Positions 1 through 9,080 are shown, numbered from the stretch's first letter. The stretch is DNA of 64,000 nucleotides from Lacinutrix sp. 5H-3-7-4 (GCF_000211855.2 NC_015638.1:372001-436000), one strand, 5' to 3'. Program-made: numbers and translations. The notes: a model not told the origin generated them from the sequence alone.

Positions 1-348
1 ATTTTTATCTTGCATTAGTTGTTTTGTAAGTGCTACTTTCTCATCATACAAAATAGTAGCTTCATTTGTAGACATATCTGGTTGTTCTACAACACCTTTT
101 TCTAATTGTATTAATGCCATAATACAATAATTTATAATACCTATAAACTCACTTTGTTCTCCTTCGTCAACTTTTCTTACATCGTTTTGTTGCAAACTTC
201 TAATACGTTGTGCTTTTATAAAAATTTGATCTGTAAGCGATGGTAATCTTAAAATTCGCCATGCACTTCCGTAGTCACTCATTTTATTTATAAACAGACT
301 ACGGCAGGTTTTTATAACCGCATCATATTGTTTTGAAGTATCTTGCAT
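1..348 (-). CDS. DUF1599 domain protein (3' end cut by window edge)
   Basis: An open frame of 116 codons runs from an ATG at 348 to the left edge without a stop, so the C-terminus is missing. The visible protein starts MQDTSKQYDAVIKTCRSLF and contains KMSDYGSAWRILRLPSLTDQ and a helical segment with FIGIINYCIMALIQLE. This matches the DUF1599 family (nucleotide pyrophosphohydrolase-like helical proteins), known mainly from Bacteroidota and commonly placed back to back with folP, as here. No reaction has been shown for it that I know of. A -7-like box (TAAGTTTG on the minus strand, 444 to 437) lies about 90 bases upstream, without a convincing -33 element. Confidence 0.8.
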   Translation of the reverse strand, partial: MQDTSKQYDAVIKTCRSLFINKMSDYGSAWRILRLPSLTDQIFIKAQRIRSLQQNDVRKVDEGEQSEFIGIINYCIMALIQLEKGVVEQPDMSTNEATILYDEKVALTKQLMQDKN

Positions 349-453
349 AAGTTGTTTCAATTTTGCGTAAATTTCGCATAAAATTGTTTAAAATTCAAGG
401 TTTAGCGTTTATACTTTTTAAATGCTTTACAAACTACAAACTTAAAGGTATCT

Positions 454-1278
454 ATGACCATTAATTGCAAAGGAAAACTTATAGATTTATCTACTCCCAA
501 AGTTATGGGAATTCTTAACATAACTCCAGACTCTTTTTTTGATGGCGGTTTTTATAAGGACGAATCTAAAATCATTAATCAAGTAAAAAAAATGCTTAAT
601 GATGGCGCAACTTTTATAGACATTGGTGCGTATAGTTCTAAACCAAATGCAGATGATGTTTCTTTAAATGAAGAGCTAAGCCGTATTTTACCAATAATAG
701 ATTTACTTATTAATCATTTTCCAGATATTATACTTTCGGTAGATACTTTTAGAGCTGAAGTAGCCAAACAATGTTTAGAAAAAGGTGCTGCACTTATTAA
801 TGATATTTCTGCTGGACATTTAGACAAAAATATGCTTGATATTATTGCAACGTTTAATGTTCCTTATATTATGATGCATATGCGTGGTACACCACAAACT
901 ATGCAACAACATACTAATTACGAAAATATTTTAAAGCAAATACTTTTTTACTTTTCTGAAAGAATCACAACAGCAAGAAGCTTAGGTATTAATGATATTA
1001 TTTTAGACCCTGGTTTTGGTTTTGCAAAAACCACCACTCAAAATTTTGAGGTTTTAAAATCTCTTGATAGTTTTAAAATTACTAATCTTCCTTTTTTAGC
1101 TGGAATTTCAAGAAAATCTATGATTTACAAAACACTAAACACAACAGCAACTGAAGCATTAAATGGCACTACCGCTTTAAACATGGTTGCTTTACAAAAA
1201 GGCGCCTCTATTTTACGTGTACATGATGTAAAAGAAGCTGTAGAATGTGTAAAATTATTTACAGAACTCGAGGCTTAA
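454..1278 (+). CDS. folP: Dihydropteroate synthase
   Basis: This enzyme joins 6-hydroxymethyl-dihydropterin diphosphate to p-aminobenzoate, giving dihydropteroate in cytoplasmic folate synthesis, and is the sulfonamide target. All family landmarks of the TIM barrel are visible in 274 residues: MGILNITPDSFFDGG near residue 20, DIGAYSSKP near 55, SVDTFRAEVA near 94, LINDISAG, MMHMRGTPQTMQ, DPGFGFAKT near 188, GISRKSMIY, and RVHDVKEA at the C-terminus. The length is normal. The gene is divergent from the DUF1599 gene and is followed after 47 bases by cdaA in the same direction, so the two are probably co-transcribed. Two other folate genes, folE and folD, lie elsewhere in the window and are not linked to it. 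Confidence 0.97.
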   Translation: MTINCKGKLIDLSTPKVMGILNITPDSFFDGGFYKDESKIINQVKKMLNDGATFIDIGAYSSKPNADDVSLNEELSRILPIIDLLINHFPDIILSVDTFRAEVAKQCLEKGAALINDISAGHLDKNMLDIIATFNVPYIMMHMRGTPQTMQQHTNYENILKQILFYFSERITTARSLGINDIILDPGFGFAKTTTQNFEVLKSLDSFKITNLPFLAGISRKSMIYKTLNTTATEALNGTTALNMVALQKGASILRVHDVKEAVECVKLFTELEA

Positions 1279-1325
1279 TTCTTTTAAATTTTTAAATTTA
1301 CCTAAACCAACTTCAATTTTATTTT

Positions 1326-2114
1326 TTGGACCAACTATTTGACACCGTATTAAAATTTAGTTTAGTAGACATTATAGATGTAGTACTTGTTGCGCTCTTA
1401 TTATACTATGTATATAAGCTTGTACGTGGTACAGTAGCTATAAATATTTTTCTAGGTATAGTAATTATTTACATTATCTGGAAAATAACACAGGCTTTAC
1501 ATATGCAACTACTTAGTAATATTTTAGGTGGTTTTATTAGCGTTGGTATGTTTGCTCTTATTGTAGTATTCCAACAAGAGATTAGAAAATTTTTATTAAT
1601 GATTGGCTCTACTAATTTTGCTTCTAAACGTGGTTTTTTAAAACATCTAAAATTTTTAAAAACCGAAGCTGTTTCTAATACCAATATAGATGCAATTATT
1701 GCTGCTTGTAATAAAATGAGTACTACAAAAACTGGAGCTTTAATTGTTTTAGAACGTAATAATAATTTAGATTATTTAATTAATACTGGTGACGAAATGA
1801 ACATTAAAGTCACCCAACCAATTATAGAAAGTATATTTTTTAAAAATAGCCCATTACATGATGGTGCAATAATTATTGAAAACAATACTGTAAAAGCAAC
1901 ACGCGTTATTCTACCTGTTAATAATGAAAAAACCATACCACAACGTTTTGGATTAAGACACAGAGCAGCTGTTGGTATTACCGAAAGAACCGATGCTATT
2001 GCTATTGCTGTTAGTGAGGAAACTGGACAAATTTCATGTTTTAGAAATGGCACTTTTGTAGACTTTAAAGACTCTACAGAATTAATTGAAATTATTAAAG
2101 ATGATCTAGATTAA
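1326..2114 (+). CDS. cdaA: Diadenylate cyclase, membrane-bound
   Basis: It makes the second messenger c-di-AMP from two ATP, which in other bacteria tunes potassium and osmolyte transport and wall homeostasis. Three N-terminal hydrophobic segments (about residues 14-34, 38-56 and 62-84) anchor it in the membrane, followed by the DisA_N catalytic domain with HDGAIIIEN near residue 176 and RHRAAVGITE near 210, the two motifs expected for ATP binding and catalysis. The length of 262 suits the CdaA class. The start used is TTG at 1326: no ATG occurs before the middle of the membrane domain, and MDQLF...DIIDVVLVA resembles the usual N-terminus. No phosphodiesterase gene for c-di-AMP lies in the window. 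Its stop overlaps the next ATG by one base. Confidence 0.93.
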   Translation: MDQLFDTVLKFSLVDIIDVVLVALLLYYVYKLVRGTVAINIFLGIVIIYIIWKITQALHMQLLSNILGGFISVGMFALIVVFQQEIRKFLLMIGSTNFASKRGFLKHLKFLKTEAVSNTNIDAIIAACNKMSTTKTGALIVLERNNNLDYLINTGDEMNIKVTQPIIESIFFKNSPLHDGAIIIENNTVKATRVILPVNNEKTIPQRFGLRHRAAVGITERTDAIAIAVSEETGQISCFRNGTFVDFKDSTELIEIIKDDLD

Positions 2115-2902
2115 TGGTTTGTAAAAATTGCAAAAGGTTATTACCACAGCAAATAAATTTTTGCAATGGCTGTGGCGCAAAAGTTATTAGAAACAGACTA
2201 ACAATGCGCAATCTTTTTGAAGACATCGCTTACCGTTATATTAATTACGATAACCAATTTTTACAAACAATAATCACCTTACTTAAAAAACCAGAACTTG
2301 TTATAGACAGTTATATTAATGGTGCAAGAAAGTGCTACGTAAACCCAATTAGCTTTTTTGCTATTAACTTAACATTATCTGGGTTTTATATTTTTATAAT
2401 TCAAAAATATTTTGGAAATGCATTAAATTTCGATACAATGGTTGCAAACCAATCTGTAGGCAAACAGAAAATAAACGCATCTATAATGAGTATGGTTTAC
2501 GATTATGGCTCTTTAATTAACTCTTTAATAATTCCTTTTTTAGCACTTATTTCTGTAATAGTATTTTATAATAAAAAATACAATTACACAGAGCATATTG
2601 TATTATTTCTCTATACCATGTCACTATTTTCTTTAGTTACAATGGCAATAAGTTTAATTGTTTTATCTGTAAACGAAAGCTACTATATTACTATAAGTAT
2701 GGTATTATATATATTTGCTTTTATATACCATTGCTATGTATTTAAGCGCTTATTTAAATTAAGTGCAAAGCAACTTTTTATAAAAATATTATTTTTTATA
2801 CCAATATTTTTTATGGCTTATATTGGCATGTCTCTAGCAGGAGCCATTTTATTTTTTATATTTTCAGATGTCTCTTTGCAAGACTTTGCTCCAAAAAATT
2901 AA
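2114..2902 (+). CDS. DUF3667 zinc-ribbon membrane protein
   Basis: A 262-residue protein with an N-terminal zinc ribbon (CKNC at 3-6 and CNGC near 17-20), a short amphipathic linker (NLFEDIAYRYINYDNQF), then about five hydrophobic membrane segments from residue 75 to the end. This layout, with the PELVIDSYINGARKCYVNP motif before the first membrane span, is that of the DUF3667 family of Bacteroidota; its function is unknown. The ATG overlaps the last base of the cdaA stop codon (TAATG), which suggests translational coupling to the cyclase. The 3' end overlaps the convergent ABC transporter gene by four bases. Confidence 0.85.
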   Translation: MVCKNCKRLLPQQINFCNGCGAKVIRNRLTMRNLFEDIAYRYINYDNQFLQTIITLLKKPELVIDSYINGARKCYVNPISFFAINLTLSGFYIFIIQKYFGNALNFDTMVANQSVGKQKINASIMSMVYDYGSLINSLIIPFLALISVIVFYNKKYNYTEHIVLFLYTMSLFSLVTMAISLIVLSVNESYYITISMVLYIFAFIYHCYVFKRLFKLSAKQLFIKILFFIPIFFMAYIGMSLAGAILFFIFSDVSLQDFAPKN

Positions 2903-4665
2903 GCAACTTCAGCTTTTAAAAATTGAACTTCATAAAGGTTTCTATAATAACCATCTTTATTTTTAAGCAATTCTTGATGTGTTCCTTGCTCTACAACTTC
3001 ACCAGCATCCATAACAATGATTTTGTCTGCTTTTTGAATAGTTGCTAATCTGTGCGCTATTACAATAGAAGTTCTTCCTTTAGTAATCTTATCTGTAGCT
3101 GTTTGTATTAACTGTTCAGAATAAGAATCTACAGACGATGTTGCTTCATCTAAAACTAAAATACTAGGGTTTGCTACATAAGCTCGTAAAAACGAAATTA
3201 ATTGTCGTTGCCCAGAACTTAACATCACACCTCTTTCTTTTACATTATAGTGATATCCATTTGGTAAGCTTGATATAAAATTATGAATACCAATATCTTT
3301 TGCTGCTTGAATTACTTCTGCTTCGGTAATATTTGGATTGTTAAGTGTAATATTATTCATAATAGTATCTGCAAACAAGAAAACATCTTGTAAAACCACA
3401 GCTATTTGACTTCTTAAAGATGCCAATGTTACGGTTTTAATATCTGTTTTATCTACACTAATACTTCCGCCATTAATTTCATAAAAACGACTTAACAGGT
3501 TTATTATGGTTGATTTTCCTGCGCCAGTCGCACCTACAATGGCTACGGTTTGTCCTGCTTCTACATTAAAAGAAATTCCCTTTAAAACTTCTTCGTTATC
3601 CACATAACTAAAACGTACATTATTAAAGGAAATTTCGCCTTTAAAATGTGCCGCTTCATTAACTCCTGTATCGTTAATTTGCGAAGTTGTGTCTATTACT
3701 TTAAACACACGCTTTGCAGCTACCATACCCATTTGCAAGGTATTAAACTTATCTGCAATTTGTCTTAATGGTCTAAACAACTGTGGTATCATCATTATAA
3801 ACATAAATAATTCACCTTCGGTTGCGGTACCTTCTAAAACCACCATTAAACCACCAAACCAAACTATTAGTCCAGAAGTAATTGATGAAAGAAAATCTGC
3901 AATAGGAAAAAATATAGAGTTATACCATATTGTTTTTAACCATCCTTTTTTATGACGCTCGTTTATTGCCTTAAAATTTTTATGTTCTGTTGCTTCTCTT
4001 GTAAAAAGCTGAAGAATTTTCATTCCAGTAACACGTTCCTGAACAAAAGAATTTAAGTTTGAAACTTCGGTTCTAACTTCTTCAAAAGCCTTTTTCATGT
4101 AACGCTGAAATATTTTTGTAGCATACAATACTATTGGCATTGTTATAAATACTATTAAGCTTAGCTTAAAGTTTTCAAACAACATAACTCCAGAGATTAC
4201 AAGCATAACCATTAAATCCCTAGAAATCATAAACAAGCCTTGCCCAAAAATATCGGCAATACGCTCCATATCTGTTACTGCTCTGGTAATTAAAGTACCA
4301 ACCGAAGAATTGTCGTAGTACTTCATTTTAAATTTAAGCATGTGATTAAATAACAAAACACGCACATCTTTAACGATGTTTTGTCCCAACCATGCTGCAT
4401 AATATTGAAACAAAAACTGAAATATAGTTTGCAGTAAAAGCAAACCAACCATTAAAGAAATATAAAATAAAAAGCCATCATCATTATTTAGCTTAATATT
4501 ATTATCTATTACAATTCTTAACAAGTAAGGTATTGCAATACTTAGTCCTGCAATAATAAGCACAGATAACAAAACACCATAAAAAACTGTTTTATAGGGT
4601 TTTGTGAATTTAAACAAGCGTTTAAATAAAGTGACATCAAAAATATTTTCTTTTTTATTACTCAA
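2899..4665 (-). CDS. ABC exporter, fused permease and ATPase (MsbA-like)
   Basis: A half-transporter of 588 residues that should act as a homodimer in the inner membrane. Residues 1-310 hold six membrane helices of the type I exporter fold; residues 335-575 hold the ATPase with Walker A GATGAGKST near 375, Q-loop VVLQDVFLF, signature LSSGQRQ near 482, Walker B ILVLDEATSSVD near 500 and the switch histidine in VIAHRLATIQ. The family includes lipid A flippases and multidrug exporters; sequence alone does not decide the substrate. It starts nine bases after the truA stop and probably shares that transcript. Its end overlaps the convergent DUF3667 gene by four bases. Confidence 0.93.
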   Translation of the reverse strand: MSNKKENIFDVTLFKRLFKFTKPYKTVFYGVLLSVLIIAGLSIAIPYLLRIVIDNNIKLNNDDGFLFYISLMVGLLLLQTIFQFLFQYYAAWLGQNIVKDVRVLLFNHMLKFKMKYYDNSSVGTLITRAVTDMERIADIFGQGLFMISRDLMVMLVISGVMLFENFKLSLIVFITMPIVLYATKIFQRYMKKAFEEVRTEVSNLNSFVQERVTGMKILQLFTREATEHKNFKAINERHKKGWLKTIWYNSIFFPIADFLSSITSGLIVWFGGLMVVLEGTATEGELFMFIMMIPQLFRPLRQIADKFNTLQMGMVAAKRVFKVIDTTSQINDTGVNEAAHFKGEISFNNVRFSYVDNEEVLKGISFNVEAGQTVAIVGATGAGKSTIINLLSRFYEINGGSISVDKTDIKTVTLASLRSQIAVVLQDVFLFADTIMNNITLNNPNITEAEVIQAAKDIGIHNFISSLPNGYHYNVKERGVMLSSGQRQLISFLRAYVANPSILVLDEATSSVDSYSEQLIQTATDKITKGRTSIVIAHRLATIQKADKIIVMDAGEVVEQGTHQELLKNKDGYYRNLYEVQFLKAEVA

Positions 4666-4674
4666 ACTAATAGA

Positions 4675-5418
4675 TTATAATTTTATAGTCTTTGGGTAAG
4701 CGACTTCGGTTAAGTATAATGCATGTGCTGGCACAGAAAATCCGGCTTCACTTCTATTTTTAGATTTTATAATATTATGCATATCATTAACTTCTAATTT
4801 TCCAACTCCAACATTAATTAAAGTGCCAACAATTGCCCGCACCATATTTCTAAGAAACCTATCGGCTTTAATTGTAAATTGAAGCTCATTACCAACAACT
4901 TCCCATTGGGCTTTCATTATATTACAATTATACGTTTTTACATCTGTATTACTCTTAGAAAAGCATTGAAAATCTTTATAATTAAATAAAATTTTTGTTG
5001 CTTCTTTTATTCTATCTATATCCAATTTCGCTTTTAATAAAAAGGCTTGTTCTGTATTAAATGGGTTTTTTTGAAGTGCAATTCTATATAAATACTGTCT
5101 GCTAACAGCATCAAAACGAGCATGAGCATCTGCTTTTACTTTAAATATATTTTGAATTGAAATAGCCTCAGGTAAAAATGAATTTAATTTATACTGAAGC
5201 ATATGCTCTTCAAAAATCACTTCTGTGTCAAAATGAGCAAATAACTGTATTGCATGAACTCCAGCATCTGTTCTTCCTGCACCCATTGTAGATATTTTTT
5301 CTTTTAACAAAGTAGACAATCCTTTTTCTAAAACTTCTTGCACAGAAATAGCATTAGGTTGTACCTGCCAACCGTGATAAGCTTTTCCGTTATATGAAAG
5401 TTCTATAAAATATCGCAA
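4675..5418 (-). CDS. truA: tRNA pseudouridine(38-40) synthase
   Basis: TruA converts uridines 38, 39 and 40 in the anticodon arm of many tRNAs to pseudouridine. At 247 residues the length is normal. The catalytic aspartate lies in GAGRTDAGVHAIQ near residue 50, and the typical YNGKAYHGWQVQPN opening, the RFDAVSRQYLYRI strand and FLRNMVRAIVGTLINVG near the C-terminus are present. The gene leads a two-gene unit with the ABC exporter (gap nine bases). A -7 box reading TATCTTTG on the minus strand (5458 to 5451) sits about 33 bases upstream of the ATG. Confidence 0.97.
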   Translation of the reverse strand: MRYFIELSYNGKAYHGWQVQPNAISVQEVLEKGLSTLLKEKISTMGAGRTDAGVHAIQLFAHFDTEVIFEEHMLQYKLNSFLPEAISIQNIFKVKADAHARFDAVSRQYLYRIALQKNPFNTEQAFLLKAKLDIDRIKEATKILFNYKDFQCFSKSNTDVKTYNCNIMKAQWEVVGNELQFTIKADRFLRNMVRAIVGTLINVGVGKLEVNDMHNIIKSKNRSEAGFSVPAHALYLTEVAYPKTIKL

Positions 5419-5450
5419 AGAAAGATGTATTTTTACGTTTTTTAAAGTAG

Positions 5451-5458
5451 CAAAGATA
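5451..5458 (-). promoter_or_regulatory. Probable -7 box of the truA promoter
   Basis: On the minus strand the sequence reads TATCTTTG, an exact fit to the Bacteroidota sigma-A -7 consensus TAnnTTTG. It would start transcription about 25-30 bases before the truA ATG. At the expected -33 position the strand reads TTT rather than TTG, so only the -7 half is strong. Confidence 0.4.
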
Positions 5459-5525
5459 CTTCTTTTTGTTGCTAAAGAAATGCTAAAATTGTAATAAAAA
5501 AGACATTGAAATTCTCTCCCAATAC

Positions 5526-6023
5526 ATGAAAAAAATCCTTCTCTTATCAGACACTCACAGTTATATTGATGATGATATTTTAAAATATGTTAAACAAGCA
5601 GACGAAGTTTGGCATGCTGGAGACATTGGCGATTTAAAAGTTACAGATGCTATTTCAAAACTAAAACCCTTACGTGGTGTTCACGGCAATATAGACGGCG
5701 ACAAAGTACGGTTAGAATTCCCAGAAAACAATAGGTTTATGTGTGAAGATGTAGATGTCTGGATAACACATATTGGTGGTTATCCTAATAAGTATAATGT
5801 TAGAGTTCGTGAAGAAATTTACAAAAATCCGCCACGAATTTTTATATGTGGACATTCTCATATTTTAAAAGTAATACCAGATAAAAAATTAAATTTAATA
5901 CATATGAATCCTGGTGCTGTTGGTAAACATGGGTTTCATAAAGTTAGAACCATGTTGCGTTTCACTATAGATGGAAAGAAAATAGAAAATTTAGAAGTAA
6001 TAGAGTTTCCAAAACGTTATTAG
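5526..6023 (+). CDS. YfcE/MJ0936-family metallophosphoesterase
   Basis: A compact 165-residue calcineurin-like phosphoesterase. The five metal-binding motifs are in order: LSDTHSYID near residue 7, HAGDIGD near 30, GNIDGD near 55, THIGGYP near 83 and CGHSHI near 112, ending with MNPGAVGKHG. Relatives are two-metal phosphodiesterases active on small artificial substrates; the natural substrate is not known. It stands alone, divergent from truA with about 107 bases between, and convergent with the DUF4293 gene. There is no strong + strand terminator after it. Confidence 0.9.
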   Translation: MKKILLLSDTHSYIDDDILKYVKQADEVWHAGDIGDLKVTDAISKLKPLRGVHGNIDGDKVRLEFPENNRFMCEDVDVWITHIGGYPNKYNVRVREEIYKNPPRIFICGHSHILKVIPDKKLNLIHMNPGAVGKHGFHKVRTMLRFTIDGKKIENLEVIEFPKRY

Positions 6024-6031
6024 AAAAAAAA

Positions 6032-6055
6032 AGCCCAAGATCTTCACCTTGGGCT
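6032..6055 (-). terminator. Intrinsic terminator of the DUF4293 gene
   Basis: An 8 bp stem (AGCCCAAG/CTTGGGCT) with an 8-base loop is followed on the minus strand by a run of at least seven T. It lies about 30 bases after the DUF4293 stop. On the + strand there is no T run, so it should not stop the phosphoesterase transcript. Confidence 0.8.
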
Positions 6056-6084
6056 CACGCACTAATACTACTAAGATGATAGGT

Positions 6085-6495
6085 TTATCGTAATCTATCT
6101 ACAGATTTTACGAGATCTTCATCCTTTTTAATCGCCTTATTAGCTAAAACCAATAATACAATAGACAGAATTGGAAGAAAAATCCCAATACCTTTCTCAG
6201 AAACCAAAGCTTCTCCAGATACATTTAGAGATTGATATACAAGTAATCCTAGTAAAATAAAGTTTAATATTATATTAAGTCGTCCCAACATAAATTGAGA
6301 TTTCCTTTTCTTAAAATTAAATATAGATACTAAAGACAAGAAAGCAGAAGCTAAAAACATGCCAAAATATAAAGGCTCATCTATAGCAAAAACTTTTACA
6401 TCTTCATTAGTTATCCATAAATGAAAAACAAAAATCAATCCAGCCGATATACCTGCGGCAAGTAATAAATAGAAAGATTGTATGCGTTGTATCAT
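6085..6495 (-). CDS. DUF4293 family membrane protein
   Basis: A 136-residue protein with four hydrophobic segments (about residues 8-27, 39-58, 70-89 and 100-118) and a charged C-terminal tail. The opening MIQRIQSFYLLLAAG is characteristic of DUF4293, a Bacteroidota family of unknown function that is often found divergent from rho, as here. The 208-base gap to rho must hold both promoters; on this side a -7-like box (TATTTTTG, 6529 to 6522) lies 27 bases upstream, with no clear -33 element. Confidence 0.85.
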   Translation of the reverse strand: MIQRIQSFYLLLAAGISAGLIFVFHLWITNEDVKVFAIDEPLYFGMFLASAFLSLVSIFNFKKRKSQFMLGRLNIILNFILLGLLVYQSLNVSGEALVSEKGIGIFLPILSIVLLVLANKAIKKDEDLVKSVDRLR

Positions 6496-6703
6496 TTATT
6501 TTATTCGAAAAATTTGAGTTTCAAAAATATAACTTCTTTTGCAAATTTTAGCTAAAAAATTAAAATAAAGTCGTATTATTGCATTAACGATTTGCAACAA
6601 CCACAGTAGCAAGACGTTATTTCTTCAAAAAATTCAATTATAATTTTCTTCGGAAATTTTTCAAAAACATATTTTTCTAAAAAAATATTCAATTAAACAA
6701 TTC

Positions 6704-8389
6704 ATGTTTGAAATCTCACAATTAAAAGAAATGAAACTTCCTGAGTTACAGGAAATGGCTAAAAAATTAAGCATACCAAAGTTTCGATCACTAAAAAAAT
6801 TAGATCTTGTTTATCAAATTTTAGACAAGCAAGCAGCAAACCCAAAAGCTGTACAAGAAGTAAAAGTAGATGCGCCAGCCGCAAAACAAACTACTACTAA
6901 AAAAGCACCAGCTGCAAAGCCAAAAAGAGAGCGCGTACAACGTACTCCAGCAGCTAAGCAAAATAAACCTAATCCTAAAGCAAAAACAAACCAAGAAACT
7001 TTAGCTTTTAAGGATAAAGAAGAAGACGATAAAAAACAGAGCACTAAAAAGGAAGCAACTCCTACTGCTGCAAAAGAACAAAAAGCAAAGCCACAGCATA
7101 AAAAGCCTGTACATAATCATCAAAACAGAAAAGACGATAATAAAAAAGATAATAACAACAATCAAAATCGTCAAAACAATCAAAATAAAAACAATAACCG
7201 TAATCAAGGTAAAAACGGAAATACTCACGGAAATAAAGACACCCGCAACCGTTACCGTGAACCAGATTTTGAATTTGATGCTATTATTGAAAGTGAAGGC
7301 GTATTAGACATCATGCAAGATGGATATGGTTTTTTACGATCATCAGACTATAATTATTTATCATCACCAGATGATATTTATGTATCACAATCTCAAATAC
7401 GTTTATTTGGTTTAAAAACCGGAGATACAGTACTTGGAAATGTAAGACCACCAAAAGAAGGCGAAAAATACTTTCCACTAATTAAAGTAAATAAAATTAA
7501 CGGCCAAAGTCCAGATGTTGTTAGAGATCGAGTATCTTTTGAGCATTTAACACCGTTATTTCCACAAGAGAAATTTAATATCGCTGAAAAGCAATCTACA
7601 ATTTCAACTCGTATAATGGACTTATTCGCTCCTATAGGAAAAGGACAACGTGGTATGATTGTTTCTCAACCTAAAACAGGTAAAACAATGTTACTTAAAG
7701 ATGTTGCAAATGCAATAGCAGCTAATCATCCAGAAGTATACCAAATGATTTTACTTATAGACGAACGTCCAGAAGAAGTTACAGATATGCAACGTAATGT
7801 TCGCGGTGAAGTTATTGCTTCTACTTTTGATAAGGAAGCTCATGAGCATGTGAAAATTGCAAACATTGTATTAGAAAAAGCAAAAAGATTAGTAGAATGC
7901 GGTCATGATGTTGTTATACTTCTAGACTCTATTACACGTTTAGCAAGAGCATACAATACTGTACAACCTGCTTCAGGAAAAATACTTTCTGGTGGTGTAG
8001 ATGCAAACGCTTTACACAAACCAAAAAGATTCTTTGGTGCTGCACGTAATATTGAAAATGGAGGTTCGCTAACAATTATCGCTACAGCATTAACAGAAAC
8101 AGGTTCTAAAATGGACGAAGTAATTTTCGAAGAATTTAAAGGAACTGGTAATATGGAACTACAATTAGATCGTAAAATATCTAACCGTAGAATTTTCCCA
8201 GCTATAGATTTAACATCATCTAGTACAAGACGAGATGATATTTTATTAGATGATAAAACTATACAACGTATGTGGGTAATGCGTAAATATCTTGCCGATA
8301 TGAATCCTGTAGAGGCAATGGAGTTTATAAACGATCGTTTTAAACAAACAAGAACTAACGAAGAGTTTTTAATTTCAATGAATGGTTAA
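6704..8389 (+). CDS. rho: Transcription termination factor Rho with an Asn/Lys-rich insertion
   Basis: Rho is the hexameric RNA helicase that ends unprotected transcripts. The order is a Rho_N domain (residues 1-44, [14 protein letters not shown]), a long low-complexity stretch (about 48-186) rich first in Lys/Ala/Pro and then in Asn/Gln/Lys, the cold-shock-like RNA-binding domain (190-300, [15 protein letters not shown]), and the RecA-type ATPase with Walker A QPKTGKT near 325 and Walker [14 protein letters not shown] near 405. At 561 residues it is about 140 longer than E. coli Rho, entirely because of the insertion, which is a known feature of Rho in this phylum. A strong terminator follows. 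Confidence 0.97.
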   Translation: MFEISQLKEMKLPELQEMAKKLSIPKFRSLKKLDLVYQILDKQAANPKAVQEVKVDAPAAKQTTTKKAPAAKPKRERVQRTPAAKQNKPNPKAKTNQETLAFKDKEEDDKKQSTKKEATPTAAKEQKAKPQHKKPVHNHQNRKDDNKKDNNNNQNRQNNQNKNNNRNQGKNGNTHGNKDTRNRYREPDFEFDAIIESEGVLDIMQDGYGFLRSSDYNYLSSPDDIYVSQSQIRLFGLKTGDTVLGNVRPPKEGEKYFPLIKVNKINGQSPDVVRDRVSFEHLTPLFPQEKFNIAEKQSTISTRIMDLFAPIGKGQRGMIVSQPKTGKTMLLKDVANAIAANHPEVYQMILLIDERPEEVTDMQRNVRGEVIASTFDKEAHEHVKIANIVLEKAKRLVECGHDVVILLDSITRLARAYNTVQPASGKILSGGVDANALHKPKRFFGAARNIENGGSLTIIATALTETGSKMDEVIFEEFKGTGNMELQLDRKISNRRIFPAIDLTSSSTRRDDILLDDKTIQRMWVMRKYLADMNPVEAMEFINDRFKQTRTNEEFLISMNG

Positions 8390-8433
8390 TCGGTTAATCA
8401 CTTTAATTAAATATTAGGATGTTATATCCTAAC

Positions 8434-8466
8434 TAAAAAAAGCCTTGATACATCAAGGCTTTTTTA
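8434..8466 (+). terminator. Intrinsic terminator after rho
   Basis: The arms AGCCTTGA and TCAAGGCT form a tight stem with a T run; flanking A and T runs extend the symmetry so that it could also act on the minus strand. It lies about 50 bases after the rho stop. Confidence 0.85.
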
Positions 8467-8493
8467 GTTAAATAAATCAACAAATAAGTTTTT

Positions 8494-8592
8494 ATGAATT
8501 ATTTTAACATAAAAGACTATAGCGTCGCCAAGCTATTCGTTTTCTCTTTTTTATTATTTACAAAAGCACTTCTATACTTTTTAAAACGATAG
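8494..8592 (+). CDS. Possible 32-residue membrane peptide (unproven small ORF)
   Basis: In the 320-base stretch between rho and rpsT an ATG at 8494 opens a frame of 32 codons ending in TAG at 8590-8592. The predicted peptide begins MNYFNIKDYSVAKLFVF and goes on through a hydrophobic run to end FLKR, so it would be a single membrane span with basic flanks. It lies between two terminators and no promoter box was recognised before it. I do not recognise a family. AT-rich DNA easily gives hydrophobic short frames by chance, so this is listed as a candidate only. Confidence 0.2.
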   Translation: MNYFNIKDYSVAKLFVFSFLLFTKALLYFLKR

Positions 8593-8662
8593 ATATAACT
8601 TGATATATTAACTCAACACTTAACGTAGTACATTAACTATACTAAAAAATATAAAACAAAAA

Positions 8663-8692
8663 AAAGCCTATTGAGATTTCAATAGGCTTTTC
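8663..8692 (-). terminator. Intrinsic terminator of the tRNA-Glu/rpsT unit
   Basis: A 12 bp stem (AAAGCCTATTGA/TCAATAGGCTTT) with a four-base loop. On the minus strand it runs into eight T. It lies about 20 bases after the rpsT stop. Confidence 0.85.
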
Positions 8693-8710
8693 TTAAATTT
8701 AAAGTCTTAA

Positions 8711-8962
8711 TTATATAGTAGCAACGTGCTTTGCTAAACCAGATTTTAAGTTCGCAGCTTTATTAGCATGAATTACATTTTTCTTAGCTAACTTGTCTAA
8801 CATAGAGAATACAGAAGGTAATAAAGCTTCAGCTTCTTTCTTATCTGTTAACTCACGTAATTTCTTAATCGCATTACGAGTCGTCTTGTGCTGATATTTA
8901 TTTCTTAAACGCTTAGTTTCAGTTTGTCTAATTCTTTTAAGCGCTGACTTATGATTTGCCAT
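8711..8962 (-). CDS. rpsT: 30S ribosomal protein S20
   Basis: S20 is a helical primary binder of 16S rRNA. The 83-residue product [21 protein letters not shown]...has the family opening and the Lys/Arg/Ala-rich composition throughout, at the usual length. It begins 29 bases after the 3' end of the tRNA-Glu gene on the same strand. I see no separate promoter in that gap, so the message is probably made as one transcript with the tRNA and released by tRNA processing. A strong terminator follows. Confidence 0.97.
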   Translation of the reverse strand: MANHKSALKRIRQTETKRLRNKYQHKTTRNAIKKLRELTDKKEAEALLPSVFSMLDKLAKKNVIHANKAANLKSGLAKHVATI

Positions 8963-8991
8963 TAGTTTATATTTTCTTTATTAAAAAATTG

Positions 8992-9063
8992 TAGCCCGTA
9001 GGGGAATCGAACCCCTCTTACATGGATGAAAACCATGCGTCCTAGCCGATAGACGAACGGGCC
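8992..9063 (-). tRNA. tRNA-Glu (anticodon TTC)
   Basis: The minus strand folds into a complete cloverleaf of 72 bases. The acceptor stem pairs GGCCCGT with ACGGGCT (first pair G-T), the anticodon stem CATGG/CCATG encloses the loop TTTTCAT with anticodon TTC (plus-strand bases 9028-9030), and the T stem AGGGG/CCCCT encloses TTCGATT. The discriminator base is A and CCA is not encoded, as usual in this phylum. It is followed by rpsT. Confidence 0.97.
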
Positions 9064-9080
9064 ATTTATTTAAGAGTGTG

